This document shows positions 38,253 through 47,063 of a stretch of 64,000 nucleotides of DNA, in pieces. Each line of letters starts with the position of its first letter. Positions within the stretch are counted from its first letter, which is position 1. Under the pieces are notes generated by a model, which was not told the origin of the DNA, did not search any database, and worked only from the letters and a program-made list of their open reading frames with translations. The translations under genes were made by a program, and so were the position numbers. Source of the stretch: Limnohabitans sp. T6-20 (GTDB lineage Bacteria > Pseudomonadota > Gammaproteobacteria > Burkholderiales > Burkholderiaceae_C); NCBI RefSeq assembly GCF_003063505.1, contig NZ_NERW01000002.1, positions 372,001-436,000 of the forward strand. Reading direction: 5' to 3'.

Positions 38253-39686
38253 TCAGCCGTGTTGGATGGCCACCGTTTTGAGGGTGGTGAAGCCCAGCAA
38301 TGCCTCGAAGCCTTTTTCGCGCCCATAGCCTGACGACTTGACACCCCCAAAAGGCAACTCCACGCCACCGCCCGCGCCGTAGTTGTTGATGAAAACCTGG
38401 CCGCTGCGCACGCGTTTGGCCATGCGGAACTGTCGGCCGCCATCACGCGTCCAGATACCGGCCACCAAACCAAATTCGGTGGCATTGGCCAAGGCCACAG
38501 CGTGGTCTTCGTCGGTGAAGGACATGGCCGACAGCACCGGGCCAAACACTTCTTCTTGCGCCAGGCGGTGCATCACCGGCACATCGCGCAGCAGAGTGGG
38601 GGCCTGGTAAAAGCCGCCAGCAGGCACGCCTGCGGCAATTTGACCCTGCGCCACGGCGGCGATGCCGTCCGCCTTGGCCTGGTCCAAAAATCCGGTGACG
38701 CGTTCCAACTGGCTGGCGCGGATCAAAGGACCCAAGTCCAGGTTCATCGCGGCCGAGCCCACCTGCAGGCGGCTGAAGGCTTCGCCCAGGCGTTTCAAAA
38801 GTGGCTCGTAAATTCCTTGCTGGATCAGCACGCGCGAGCCCGCGCTGCAGGTCTGGCCGGAGTTTTGCACGATGGCGTTGACCACCACTGGAATGGCCGC
38901 GTCCAGGTCAGCGTCTTCAAAAATGATTTGCGGGCTTTTGCCGCCCAGCTCCAGCGTCACGGGGCAATGCCGTTCGGCAGCCACCTGCTGAATCAAAGTG
39001 CCCACGCGGGGGCTGCCAGTGAAGCTGATGTGGTCAATGCCCGGGTGGCGTGCCAGCGCGTCGCCCACTTCGTGGCCGTAACCGGTGACGATGTTGATGG
39101 CCCCCGGCGGAAAGCCCACCTCGGCCGCCAGTTGGGCCACGCGGATCAGGCTTAGGCAAGCGTCTTCGGCCGGTTTGACCACACAGGCGTTGCCTGCGGC
39201 CAAAGCGCCGCCCACGCTGCGCCCAAAAATCTGCATCGGGTAGTTCCAGGGAATCACATGGCCCGTCACACCGTGCGGCTCGCGCCAGGTCAGCACGCTG
39301 TAGCCGTTTTGGTAGGGCAGGGTCTCGCCGTGCAGCTTGTCGCAGGCACCGGCATAAAACTCAAAGTAACGTGCCAAAGCCACCGAGTCGGCGGCTGCCT
39401 GTTTGGTGGGCTTGCCGCAGTCGCGCTGCTCCAGTGCGGCCAACTCTGCGGCGTGCTCGCTCACTTTTTGCGACAGCTTCATGAGCAAGCGGCCGCGCTC
39501 CACGGCGGTCAGCTTGCCCCAAGGGCCGTTGAAGGCCGCACGGGCGGCTTGCACGGCGGCATCGATGTCCGCCGCCTGGCTGCGCGGGATCTGCTCAAAC
39601 ACCTGCCCGTCAGACGGGTCGAGCACATCAATGGTTTGCCCGGCCAGGGCGGGCACAGATTGGTTGGCGATGAAATTCAGTTGCAT
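38253..39686 (-). CDS. NAD(P)-dependent aldehyde dehydrogenase
   Basis: A 477-residue member of the aldehyde dehydrogenase superfamily. Motifs: VIPWNYPMQIFGRSVGGALA, SFTGSPRVGT, catalytic Glu246 in LELGGKSPQIIFEDAD and Cys280 in NSGQTCSAGSR, ending in the oligomerisation strand. Start is ATG 39686 (MQLNFIANQSVPALAGQ); a 27-codon upstream extension lacks support. It resembles the betaine/gamma-aminobutyraldehyde-type group, but the substrate is not deducible. Divergent from ppa. Confidence 0.92.
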   Translation of the reverse strand: MQLNFIANQSVPALAGQTIDVLDPSDGQVFEQIPRSQAADIDAAVQAARAAFNGPWGKLTAVERGRLLMKLSQKVSEHAAELAALEQRDCGKPTKQAAADSVALARYFEFYAGACDKLHGETLPYQNGYSVLTWREPHGVTGHVIPWNYPMQIFGRSVGGALAAGNACVVKPAEDACLSLIRVAQLAAEVGFPPGAINIVTGYGHEVGDALARHPGIDHISFTGSPRVGTLIQQVAAERHCPVTLELGGKSPQIIFEDADLDAAIPVVVNAIVQNSGQTCSAGSRVLIQQGIYEPLLKRLGEAFSRLQVGSAAMNLDLGPLIRASQLERVTGFLDQAKADGIAAVAQGQIAAGVPAGGFYQAPTLLRDVPVMHRLAQEEVFGPVLSAMSFTDEDHAVALANATEFGLVAGIWTRDGGRQFRMAKRVRSGQVFINNYGAGGGVELPFGGVKSSGYGREKGFEALLGFTTLKTVAIQHG

Positions 39687-39838
39687 CTGCACATTGTGCT
39701 GCACAGACGGGTTTTGCAAATCACGATTGGGACACCCGGCACAGATGGCCTTGCGGGCAGGTCGCAAGCCCGGTGAAAGTAAAATCGGGGTTAATCCCTA
39801 GCGATTGACATTTCTTTCAACTTTTCCAACGAGACACC

Positions 39839-40369
39839 ATGTCCCTGAACAAAGTCACCCCCGGCAGCAAAGTTCCCGAAGCGTTCAACGTGATCATCGA
39901 AATCCCGATGAACTCCGATCCTGTGAAGTACGAAGTGGACAAAGAGTCCGGCGCTTTGTTTGTGGACCGCTTCATGGGCACCGCCATGCACTACCCCACC
40001 AACTACGGCTACGTGCCCCAGACCATCGCCGGTGACGGTGACCCGGTCGACGTGTTGGTGATGACCCCCTTCCCACTGCCCCCAGGCGTGGTGGTGTCTT
40101 GCCGCGCCATCGGCATCTTGCTGATGGAAGACGAAGGCGGCATGGACGGCAAAATTTTGGCCGTTCCTACCGAAAAAATCCTGCCCATCTACGCCAACAT
40201 CAAGACCCTGGCCGATGTGCATGAGCTGCAGCTCAAGCAAATCGCCCACTTCTTTGAGCACTACAAAGACCTCGAAAAAGGCAAGTGGGTCAAGGTCAAG
40301 GGCTGGGAAGGCGTCGAGTCGGCCGCGAAAGAACTGCTGGACGGCATCGCCAACTACAAAAAAGCCTGA
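39839..40369 (+). CDS. ppa: Inorganic pyrophosphatase (family I)
   Basis: Hydrolyses pyrophosphate, pulling biosynthetic reactions forward. The 176-residue protein has the family signature DGDPVDVLV (D66, D68, D71) and the active-site [14 protein letters not shown] segment [16 protein letters not shown]. coli Ppa has 176 residues. It is a monocistronic gene closed by a bidirectional terminator. Confidence 0.97.
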   Translation: MSLNKVTPGSKVPEAFNVIIEIPMNSDPVKYEVDKESGALFVDRFMGTAMHYPTNYGYVPQTIAGDGDPVDVLVMTPFPLPPGVVVSCRAIGILLMEDEGGMDGKILAVPTEKILPIYANIKTLADVHELQLKQIAHFFEHYKDLEKGKWVKVKGWEGVESAAKELLDGIANYKKA

Positions 40370-40411
40370 TCGCTTGACTCAATGGCTTCTGATGGAAGTC
40401 ATTGAGACCCC

Positions 40412-40452
40412 AAAAAACGCCTGCCCGGTTTGCGCCGCGCGGGCGTTTTTTT
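40412..40452. terminator. Bidirectional terminator between ppa and the GNAT-like gene
   Basis: AAAAAACGCC (40412-40421) pairs with GGCGTTTTTT (40442-40451), giving T tracts on both strands. Its right edge reaches the last codon of the minus-strand gene. Confidence 0.85.
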
Positions 40453-41626
40453 ATGGGGTTTTTCTCAAAGGCGAGTGCTGGTGCAGCGCTTCCAGGTAGT
40501 TCTCCACCCCCGCTTTTTCCCGCTCCAAAAACCGCGCCACCGCCTCAGAAAACGCCGGGTGCGCCAGCCAGTGGGCGCTGTGGGTGGGGGTGGGCAGCAG
40601 GGCGCGGGCCATTTTGTGTTCGCCTTGTGCGCCGCCTTCAAAGCGTTTGAGGCCGTGCCGGATGCACCATTCGATGGGTTGGTAGTAGCAGGCTTCAAAG
40701 TGCAGGCAGTCCACTCGGGCCAGCGCCCCCCAATAGCGGCCATAGGCTACTTCGGGCTGGCCTTGGGCGTCCAGGTGCAGGCCGATCAGGCTGATGCCAA
40801 TCGGCTGCGCTTCGTGTTCAGCCACAAACAGCAGCCAGTTTTGGGCCATGTCGGTGCGCATGGCCTCAAAAAACGCGGGAGTCAAATAGGGCGGGTTGCC
40901 GTGTTCCCAATAGGTTTGCTGGTAGCAGCGCAACAGCAGGGCCCAGTCGCCTTCCGTCATGTCGGGGCCGCGCACGGCGCGAAACGTCACGCCCGCCTCC
41001 AGCACTTTGCGGCGTTCTTGTCGGATTTTTTTGCGCTTTTCTTGCGTCAGGCTGGCCAAAAAGTCATCGAAGTCGCGCCAGCCGGGGTTTTGCCAGTGGA
41101 ACTGCACTTGGTCGCGTTGCAGCAGCCCGGCTTGCTCGCAGGCCTGCAGGTCTTGCGGGCTGGCAAACAGGATGTGCAGGGACGGGATGTCGTTGGTTTG
41201 GCAAATGTCCAGCAAGGCGGCCAGCAGGGCCTGGCGGGCGGCGTCAGATTCGGCCAGCAGGCGGCTGCCGGGCACGGGCGTGAAGGGCGGGGCGACCAGG
41301 GCTTTGGGGTAGTAGTCGAGGCCGTGACGCTGGTAGGCGTCGGCCCAGGCGTGGTCAAACACGTATTCACCGCGTGAATGGGTCTTGATGTACAGCGGGC
41401 AGGCGGCGGCCAACACTTCACCCTGGGGGGTGCTGCGCCACAGGCTGATGACTTGCAGCGTCCAGCCGGTCTCGGGCGCGGCCGATTGGCTGGTCTGCAT
41501 GGCCGACAAATAGGCATGCTGCATGAAGGGGGATGGCGCATCTTGCCGGGCGAGCAGGCCGTCCCAGGCTTTGGGCGCGATGGCACTCAGGTCGCCCAGC
41601 ACCCGGGTGACATAATTCAAGCTCAC
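40451..41626 (-). CDS. GNAT/FemAB-like protein (DUF482, peptidogalycan biosynthesis family)
   Basis: A 391-residue protein of the DUF482 group, which has two acyl-CoA N-acyltransferase folds. Recognisable segments are SPFMQHAYLSAM, FDHAWADAYQRHGLDYYPK, LTQEKRKKIRQERRKV, WEHGNPPYLTPAFFEAM and FEGGAQGEHKMARALLP. Some members are linked to cell-wall peptide modification; the reaction here is unknown. The start is uncertain: GTG 41626 or GTG 41638. The open frame reaches 41728 but would then overlap nadE by over 80 nt. It is divergent from nadE with almost no spacer. Confidence 0.82.
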   Translation of the reverse strand: MSLNYVTRVLGDLSAIAPKAWDGLLARQDAPSPFMQHAYLSAMQTSQSAAPETGWTLQVISLWRSTPQGEVLAAACPLYIKTHSRGEYVFDHAWADAYQRHGLDYYPKALVAPPFTPVPGSRLLAESDAARQALLAALLDICQTNDIPSLHILFASPQDLQACEQAGLLQRDQVQFHWQNPGWRDFDDFLASLTQEKRKKIRQERRKVLEAGVTFRAVRGPDMTEGDWALLLRCYQQTYWEHGNPPYLTPAFFEAMRTDMAQNWLLFVAEHEAQPIGISLIGLHLDAQGQPEVAYGRYWGALARVDCLHFEACYYQPIEWCIRHGLKRFEGGAQGEHKMARALLPTPTHSAHWLAHPAFSEAVARFLEREKAGVENYLEALHQHSPLRKTP

Positions 41627-41642
41627 ATTTTCCAGCACCTGT

Positions 41643-43316
41643 ATGACTCTCCAAATTCGTGTGGCCCAGCTCAACTTTGTCGTCGGTGACATGCAGGGCA
41701 ATGCCCGCAAGATCATCGATTTCGCCACCCGGGCGCACGCCGAGGGGGCGCGCCTGGTGCTGACGCCCGAGCTGTCGATTTGCGGCTATGCGGCCGAAGA
41801 CTTGTTGCTGCGCCCGGCTTTCATTGACGCCTGTGATGATGCCCTGAAAACAGTGGCCCACGGGTTGGCCGGGTTAAAAGGTTTGCATGTGGTTGTGGGC
41901 CACCCCGAAGGCGGTGGCCTGCGCACCCGCAGCGTGGCCGTGACGCGCCGCCACAACCGCGCCAGCGTCTTGTGCGAGGGCCAGGTGGTCTGCGCTTACG
42001 ACAAGCGCGAGCTGCCCAACTACCAGGTGTTTGACGAGCGCCGTTACTTCGCGCCGGGCAATGGCGTGGGCGTGTTCGAGGTCGAAGGCGTGCGGGTGGG
42101 CTTGCTGATTTGCGAAGACGCTTGGTTTGACGAACCTGCCCGCCTGGCGCGTGACGCGGGCGCGCAAGTGCTGGCCGTGCTGAACGCCTCGCCCTTCCAC
42201 GCGGGCAAGGGTGCCGAGCGTGAGCAACGCATGCGCGAGCGGGTGGCCGATTGCGGCTTGCCCCTGATTTACGCGCATTTGGTGGGCGGCCAGGACGAGG
42301 TGATTTTTGAAGGGCGCTCGTTTGCGCTCAATGCCCAAGGCGACACGGTGGCGCGGGCCGAGGGCTTTTGCGAGGCCGATTTGGCGGTGCAGGCAGCGGT
42401 TGGGCCAAATGGCGTGGCACTGAGCGCAGCAGCCGATGCCCTGGTGCCTTTGGCCAGTGCCGATGCCGAGCTGTGGGATGCTTTGGTGCTGGGCGTACGC
42501 GATTATTTGGGCAAAAACGGTTTCAAGGGCGCGATTTTGGGCCTGTCAGGCGGCATCGATTCGGCGCTGGTGTTGGCGATTGCGGTGGACGCGATCGGGG
42601 CCGACAAGATCCACGCGGTGATGATGCCTTCGCCCTACACGGCTGACATCAGCTGGATCGATTCGCGTGACATGGTCAAGCGCCTGAATGTGCGTTATGA
42701 CGAAATTTCGATTGCGCCGCTGTTTGATGGCTTCAAGCAGGCGCTGTCGGCCCAGTTTGCGGGGCTGAAAGAAGACACGACCGAAGAGAACATCCAGGCC
42801 CGCATTCGCGGCACGCTGCTCATGGCGCTGTCCAACAAGACCGGGGCGATTGTGCTGACCACCGGCAACAAGAGCGAGATGGCCACGGGCTACTGTACGC
42901 TGTATGGCGACATGGCGGGTGGTTTTGCGGTCATCAAGGACGTGGTCAAGACCCGCGTGTTTGACCTGGCACGCTGGCGCAACCTGAATGACCCTTACGG
43001 CACGGGCAGCCAGCCGATCCCTGAGCGCATCATCACCCGGCCACCCAGCGCTGAGCTGCGCCCCGACCAAAAAGACCAGGACAGCTTGCCCGCTTACGAG
43101 GTGCTGGACGCCATCATTCAGCGTTACATGGAAAACGACGAGGGCGTGGAGGCGCTGATTGCCGATGGTTTTGAGCGGGCCGATGTGGAGAAGGTGACCC
43201 GCCTGATCAAGCTCAACGAGTACAAGCGCCGCCAGTCGCCCGTGGGCATTCGCGTGACGCACCGCAGTTTTGGCAAGGATTGGCGTTATCCTATGACCAA
43301 CAAGTTTCGCGCCTGA
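41643..43316 (+). CDS. nadE: Glutamine-dependent NAD+ synthetase
   Basis: Amidates deamido-NAD using ammonia released from glutamine. The 557-residue protein has an N-terminal nitrilase-type glutaminase domain with the triad E43, K121, C157 (TPELSICGYA, YDKRELPNY, LICEDAWF) and a C-terminal synthetase with the PP-loop GLSGGIDSALVL (about 300-311), followed by TTGNKSEMATGYCTLYGD. It runs into glnB 35 nt downstream, probably on one mRNA. Confidence 0.96.
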   Translation: MTLQIRVAQLNFVVGDMQGNARKIIDFATRAHAEGARLVLTPELSICGYAAEDLLLRPAFIDACDDALKTVAHGLAGLKGLHVVVGHPEGGGLRTRSVAVTRRHNRASVLCEGQVVCAYDKRELPNYQVFDERRYFAPGNGVGVFEVEGVRVGLLICEDAWFDEPARLARDAGAQVLAVLNASPFHAGKGAEREQRMRERVADCGLPLIYAHLVGGQDEVIFEGRSFALNAQGDTVARAEGFCEADLAVQAAVGPNGVALSAAADALVPLASADAELWDALVLGVRDYLGKNGFKGAILGLSGGIDSALVLAIAVDAIGADKIHAVMMPSPYTADISWIDSRDMVKRLNVRYDEISIAPLFDGFKQALSAQFAGLKEDTTEENIQARIRGTLLMALSNKTGAIVLTTGNKSEMATGYCTLYGDMAGGFAVIKDVVKTRVFDLARWRNLNDPYGTGSQPIPERIITRPPSAELRPDQKDQDSLPAYEVLDAIIQRYMENDEGVEALIADGFERADVEKVTRLIKLNEYKRRQSPVGIRVTHRSFGKDWRYPMTNKFRA

Positions 43317-43339
43317 TGGCGTGTTTTATAGATTTTTGA

Positions 43340-43690
<351 letters not shown>

Positions 43691-43739
43691 TGGCCTGATG
43701 AAGTGCAGGGCCTTCAGGCACTCTGCACATGACATTTGA

Positions 43740-43761
43740 GGCGGGTGGCACAGCACCCGCC
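43740..43761. terminator. GC-rich hairpin between glnB and the LOG gene
   Basis: GGCGGGTG/CACCCGCC (8 bp) with loop GCACAG, between convergent stops. There is no T tract on either side, so terminator function is a guess. Confidence 0.4.
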
Positions 43762-43777
43762 ACGTCCTGGAAGTCGA

Positions 43778-44377
43778 TCAGAGCAGTTCGACTTTGGCGC
43801 GGGGTGAAAAGCCCGCTTTTTGCACCAGACTTTGCAGCAGCGCTTCGGGCTCGGTGCCCAGCGTCACCAGTTCGGTTTGCCATTCGCCCATGAAGCCTTG
43901 CGCTACTACCTGCCCAATGAAGGCCATCAAGCCGTCGTAATAGCCGTGGCTGTTGAGGATGCCCACAGGTTTGTCGTGGTAACCCAGCTGACGCCAGGTC
44001 CAGACTTCAAACAATTCTTCAAAGGTGCCAATGCCGCCGGGCAGGGCCAAAAAGGCATCGGCTTTGTCGGCCATCAGGCGTTTGCGCTCGTGCATGGTGT
44101 CCACCACATGCAGCTCGGTGCAGCCGTGGTGTGCCCATTCTTTCTCGACCAAGGCAGTGGGGATGATGCCGACCACTGTGCCACCCGCCGCCATGGTGGC
44201 TTCGGCGACCAGGCCCATCAGGCCATTGCGCCCGCCGCCGTAGACCAGCTGGCCACCGTGCTTGCCGATCCAGGTGCCCACTTGAACCGCGATTTGCGCA
44301 AATTCAGGCTGGTTGCCGGGTTTGGAGCCGCAGTAGACGCAGACCGAGAATGCGGGGGAAGTTGGGGTGGTGGTCAT
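43778..44377 (-). CDS. LOG-family (TIGR00730) nucleotide phosphoribohydrolase
   Basis: LOG proteins split ribose 5-phosphate from nucleoside monophosphates, including cytokinin precursors. The 199-residue protein carries YGGGRNGLMGLVAEA, HERKRLM (96-102) and the signature PGGIGTFEELFE (113-124), all needed for activity. Start is ATG 44377 (MTTTPTSPAFSVCVYCGSKP). It is the last gene of the sigma-factor operon, 11 nt after dgkA. Confidence 0.9.
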   Translation of the reverse strand: MTTTPTSPAFSVCVYCGSKPGNQPEFAQIAVQVGTWIGKHGGQLVYGGGRNGLMGLVAEATMAAGGTVVGIIPTALVEKEWAHHGCTELHVVDTMHERKRLMADKADAFLALPGGIGTFEELFEVWTWRQLGYHDKPVGILNSHGYYDGLMAFIGQVVAQGFMGEWQTELVTLGTEPEALLQSLVQKAGFSPRAKVELL

Positions 44378-44388
44378 GACGGTGTGGC

Positions 44389-44793
44389 TCAGGCAAACCG
44401 GTGCCAAAGTGCACCCATCCACACCCCGGCGCACAGCAGCAAGCTGAGCAAGACGGCCGCGCTGCCCATGTCTTTGGCGCGTTTGGACAAGTCGTGCCAT
44501 TCCGGGCCGATGCGGTCGATGGCCGACTCCACGCAAGTGTTGAGCAATTCGACGATCATGACCAGCAAGACAGTGCTGGCGAGCAGGGCGATTTCGATCC
44601 AGCTTTGCCCCAGCCAGAAAGCCAGCGGCACCAGGGCCATGGCCAAGATGGCTTCCTGACGAAAGGCGGTTTCACCCCAACCTGCCCGAAGGCCTTGGAT
44701 GGAATAACCCCCGGCATGCAGGATGCGGTTCAGGCCTTTGCGTGCCTTTTGAGGATTGACCTCGGAGTCTGGAGATGTCGGGTTTGGAGGCAT
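44389..44793 (-). CDS. dgkA: Diacylglycerol kinase
   Basis: A small inner-membrane enzyme phosphorylating diacylglycerol for phospholipid recycling. The 134 residues include three transmembrane helices and the signature ELLNTCVESAIDRIG followed by SKRAKDMGSAAV. It is 21 nt behind the RDD gene and 11 nt before the LOG gene. Confidence 0.95.
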   Translation of the reverse strand: MPPNPTSPDSEVNPQKARKGLNRILHAGGYSIQGLRAGWGETAFRQEAILAMALVPLAFWLGQSWIEIALLASTVLLVMIVELLNTCVESAIDRIGPEWHDLSKRAKDMGSAAVLLSLLLCAGVWMGALWHRFA

Positions 44794-44814
44794 ATCGGTC
44801 GGAGTGGATGCAGC

Positions 44815-45351
44815 TTAGTCCACAGAGACGAGTCGGGTTCCGGCCCAGGCGTCGTGCCAGAACTGGCGTTCAGGGTGCAAGCGGCTGAGCAAGGCCCAAA
44901 CAAGTACCCATCCCAGACTGAGCAGACCGACTTCGGTGGCTGGCAGGTGGAAAGGCGCCGTTGCCGCAATGGGCGGGATGAACCACAGCCAGCTGGCGAT
45001 GTAGCGTTTGAATGCGGTTTTGCGATTCAAACGGTGGCCCATTGGGTCCACGATTTGAATGCGCCAGGTTTTCATGGCCAAAGTCTGACCACGGTGCCAA
45101 AACCATGTGAAATAAATGCCCAAAACCAAGAAGCTGATCGCTTGCAGGCCGGATTTGAGTTGGGGATGAATATTCATCTCGCCCGGGGCCAGGCCGGTCA
45201 GCCAGTAGGCTGCAATGAAATAGGCCAAGCCAGCCGTCACCATGACGCCAAACAGCAGCATGCCTTCGTACAGCCAGCAGGCCATGCGGCGAATCAAAGG
45301 CGGGGCACAAAGGTTGGGGGTCGGGGAGGAGGTCGCGCCGCGTTGCGTCAT
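44815..45351 (-). CDS. RDD-family membrane protein
   Basis: A 178-residue protein with about four transmembrane segments. The RDD core is APPLIRRMACWLYEGMLLFG at the N-terminus, where the usual Arg-Asp-Asp reads Arg-Met-Ala, and GQTLAMKTWRIQIVD further on. Function is unknown; some RDD proteins act in ion or proton transport. Its ATG overlaps the preceding DUF3106 stop by 4 nt. Confidence 0.88.
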   Translation of the reverse strand: MTQRGATSSPTPNLCAPPLIRRMACWLYEGMLLFGVMVTAGLAYFIAAYWLTGLAPGEMNIHPQLKSGLQAISFLVLGIYFTWFWHRGQTLAMKTWRIQIVDPMGHRLNRKTAFKRYIASWLWFIPPIAATAPFHLPATEVGLLSLGWVLVWALLSRLHPERQFWHDAWAGTRLVSVD

Positions 45352-46061
45352 GAAGGTGCGGTTTCTGTAGCTTGTCGGGCTGTGTCACTGGCCGGGGCGG
45401 GTGTCATGGTCGCTGGTGCGGCCACGGCAGGTGGACGTGGCAACAGTGTTTTACGGTTGATTTCAGTGCCGGGCGCACGGTTTTCAGCCCCCGCCGTTTT
45501 GGCGGGCGTTTGAACCACGCGATGGGCTTCAAGTGGCTTGGCTGTTGGGGCGGCACTTTTTACCGGTGTCGCAGAGCCCGCAGACAGCAGCCGCTTTTCT
45601 TCAGATGAAAGCGCTTGATAAGCTTCCCATTTGGCTTTTTTGTCTTCTTTTGGCAGATTTTGCAGCTTGTTGAAGTTCAAACGGGCCAGAGTGCGTTGCT
45701 GTGGGCTCAAGGCAACCCAATCCGCCATCCTGGCGTGCATGGTGATTTGCTCGGCAACAGACAGTTGAGCGAAATTTTGAGAAATCGCGATCCATTTGCT
45801 TTGCTGTTGAGCGGTCAGTGCACCCCATTGCGCACCCAATGGTGCCAAAGCTTGTTTTTGATGTGGCGTCAGTTGTTGCCAAGCTTGTGATGCCGGTGCC
45901 GCTTGCGCAGGCGTGCTGGCGTTGGCAGGGGGGGCATTAGGTGCCTCGGGCGCCTTGGTTTGAGCGCCAGCGCACAAAAGGCAGACCGCCAGCAGCAACC
46001 CGCAACCCAGTTTCAGGGCCGTTTTCGGGTTGGGATGACGGTGATTTCTCATTTCAGTCAT
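45348..46061 (-). CDS. DUF3106 periplasmic protein
   Basis: A 237-residue exported protein with signal segment LKLGCGLLLAVCLLCAGAQT, then two related motifs of the DUF3106 kind: WQQLTPHQKQALAPLGAQWG and QNFAQLSVAEQITMHARMADW / WVALSPQQRTLARLNFNKL. The pattern (Trp, LTxxQ, LxPL) resembles short helical Spy-like repeats. The second half is Ala/Pro-rich and disordered. It overlaps the DUF3619 stop by 8 nt. Function unknown. Confidence 0.85.
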   Translation of the reverse strand: MTEMRNHRHPNPKTALKLGCGLLLAVCLLCAGAQTKAPEAPNAPPANASTPAQAAPASQAWQQLTPHQKQALAPLGAQWGALTAQQQSKWIAISQNFAQLSVAEQITMHARMADWVALSPQQRTLARLNFNKLQNLPKEDKKAKWEAYQALSSEEKRLLSAGSATPVKSAAPTAKPLEAHRVVQTPAKTAGAENRAPGTEINRKTLLPRPPAVAAPATMTPAPASDTARQATETAPS

Positions 46062-46500
46062 GCGAGGCGTTGGTGCTGAGGCCTTGCTTCAAAAACTGTG
46101 CAAACCCGGCATCAGTGTAGGCATCAGGGGGCAATTCATCGGTGAGCAAGGCGGAGTCGATGGCCGCGATTTCAGAGATGACGGTGTCTTGTTGTAACCA
46201 TTGGATGGCCATCAGACCGAACACCAAGGCCAGCAAGGGCAGTGCAGACGCCAAAATGCTCCAAAGGTTCAGACCTTCGTCCACAGGTGCGGTCAAACTG
46301 CCATCGGTGTTCGTTTGGGTGTTTTTGGCCAGTCGTGATTGCACGAGTGGTTTGCGCTGGGCCAGCGCCAGTTGGCGCGCCACGCGCAGACGCTCGGTAA
46401 TGTCGTGCGGCAGGCCTGGGGTGGCCAAATTCAGTTGACCCGAAAAGTACTGGCCCCAGCGGTCAACGTCTTGTTCGGTTGGTGTCATTCGGTTTTTCAT
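46054..46500 (-). CDS. DUF3619 single-pass membrane protein (candidate anti-sigma factor)
   Basis: A 148-residue protein: about 78 cytoplasmic residues containing LRVARQLALAQRKPLVQSRL, one transmembrane helix (about 79-101, LWSILASALPLLALVFGLMA), and about 45 periplasmic residues. This is the architecture of ECF anti-sigma factors, and its ATG overlaps the sigma gene stop (ATGA). DUF3619 has no assigned biochemical role to my knowledge; the anti-sigma role is inferred from context. Start is ATG 46500 (MKNRMTPTEQDVDRWGQYFS). Confidence 0.85.
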   Translation of the reverse strand: MKNRMTPTEQDVDRWGQYFSGQLNLATPGLPHDITERLRVARQLALAQRKPLVQSRLAKNTQTNTDGSLTAPVDEGLNLWSILASALPLLALVFGLMAIQWLQQDTVISEIAAIDSALLTDELPPDAYTDAGFAQFLKQGLSTNASHD

Positions 46501-47063
46501 GGTCTGATTCCTTGTGTTCCCAAGGTTTTGCTCAAGGCTTGAATGGCCCGAGAACAATGGGTTTTGACGCTGCCTTCTGAGCAGCCCATCACTGCAGCGG
46601 TTTCTGCAACATCCAGCTCCTCCCAGTAACGCAGCAGAAAGGCTTCTCGTTGACGTGCAGGCAATGCCATGACGGCTGTTTCGATGTGTTCAAGGGTTTG
46701 TACGCGACCAATCCACTGTTCAGCGCTCTCCGATGTGGCTTCGTCGGATGTGTTGGCGGTGACTTCCAGCAGGTCGAAATCGCCATCCCCGTCGCCTGAG
46801 TTGAAGTCACTTAAATTGGTAAACAGCGCATTTCGGGTTTTTTGCCTGCGAAACCAGTCCAGCATGGTGTTGGACAGGATGCGCTGGAACAGCAGAGGGA
46901 GTTCGGCAACCGGCTTGTCTGCATAGTTGGTGCACAGCTTGATCATGCTGTCTTGCAGGATGTCCAAGGCTGCATCCTCGTTCCGCACATGGTAATAGGC
47001 GCGTTTGAACGCCTTTTTTTCCACGTTTTTCAGAAATTCTGAGAGTTCGGAGTCGGATGCCAA
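46497..47063 (-). CDS. ECF-type RNA polymerase sigma factor
   Basis: A 188-residue sigma-70 family protein with region 2 (AYYHVRNEDAALDILQDSMI) and region 4 (LPARQREAFLLRYWEELDVAE, then AAVMGCSEGSVKTHCSRAIQ), separated by an acidic linker (SGDGDGDFDLLEV). It heads a minus-strand operon: sigma, DUF3619, DUF3106, RDD, dgkA, LOG, with overlaps or gaps under 22 nt. Envelope-related genes suggest envelope stress or lipid turnover. Its own promoter is not recognisable. Confidence 0.93.
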   Translation of the reverse strand: MASDSELSEFLKNVEKKAFKRAYYHVRNEDAALDILQDSMIKLCTNYADKPVAELPLLFQRILSNTMLDWFRRQKTRNALFTNLSDFNSGDGDGDFDLLEVTANTSDEATSESAEQWIGRVQTLEHIETAVMALPARQREAFLLRYWEELDVAETAAVMGCSEGSVKTHCSRAIQALSKTLGTQGIRP

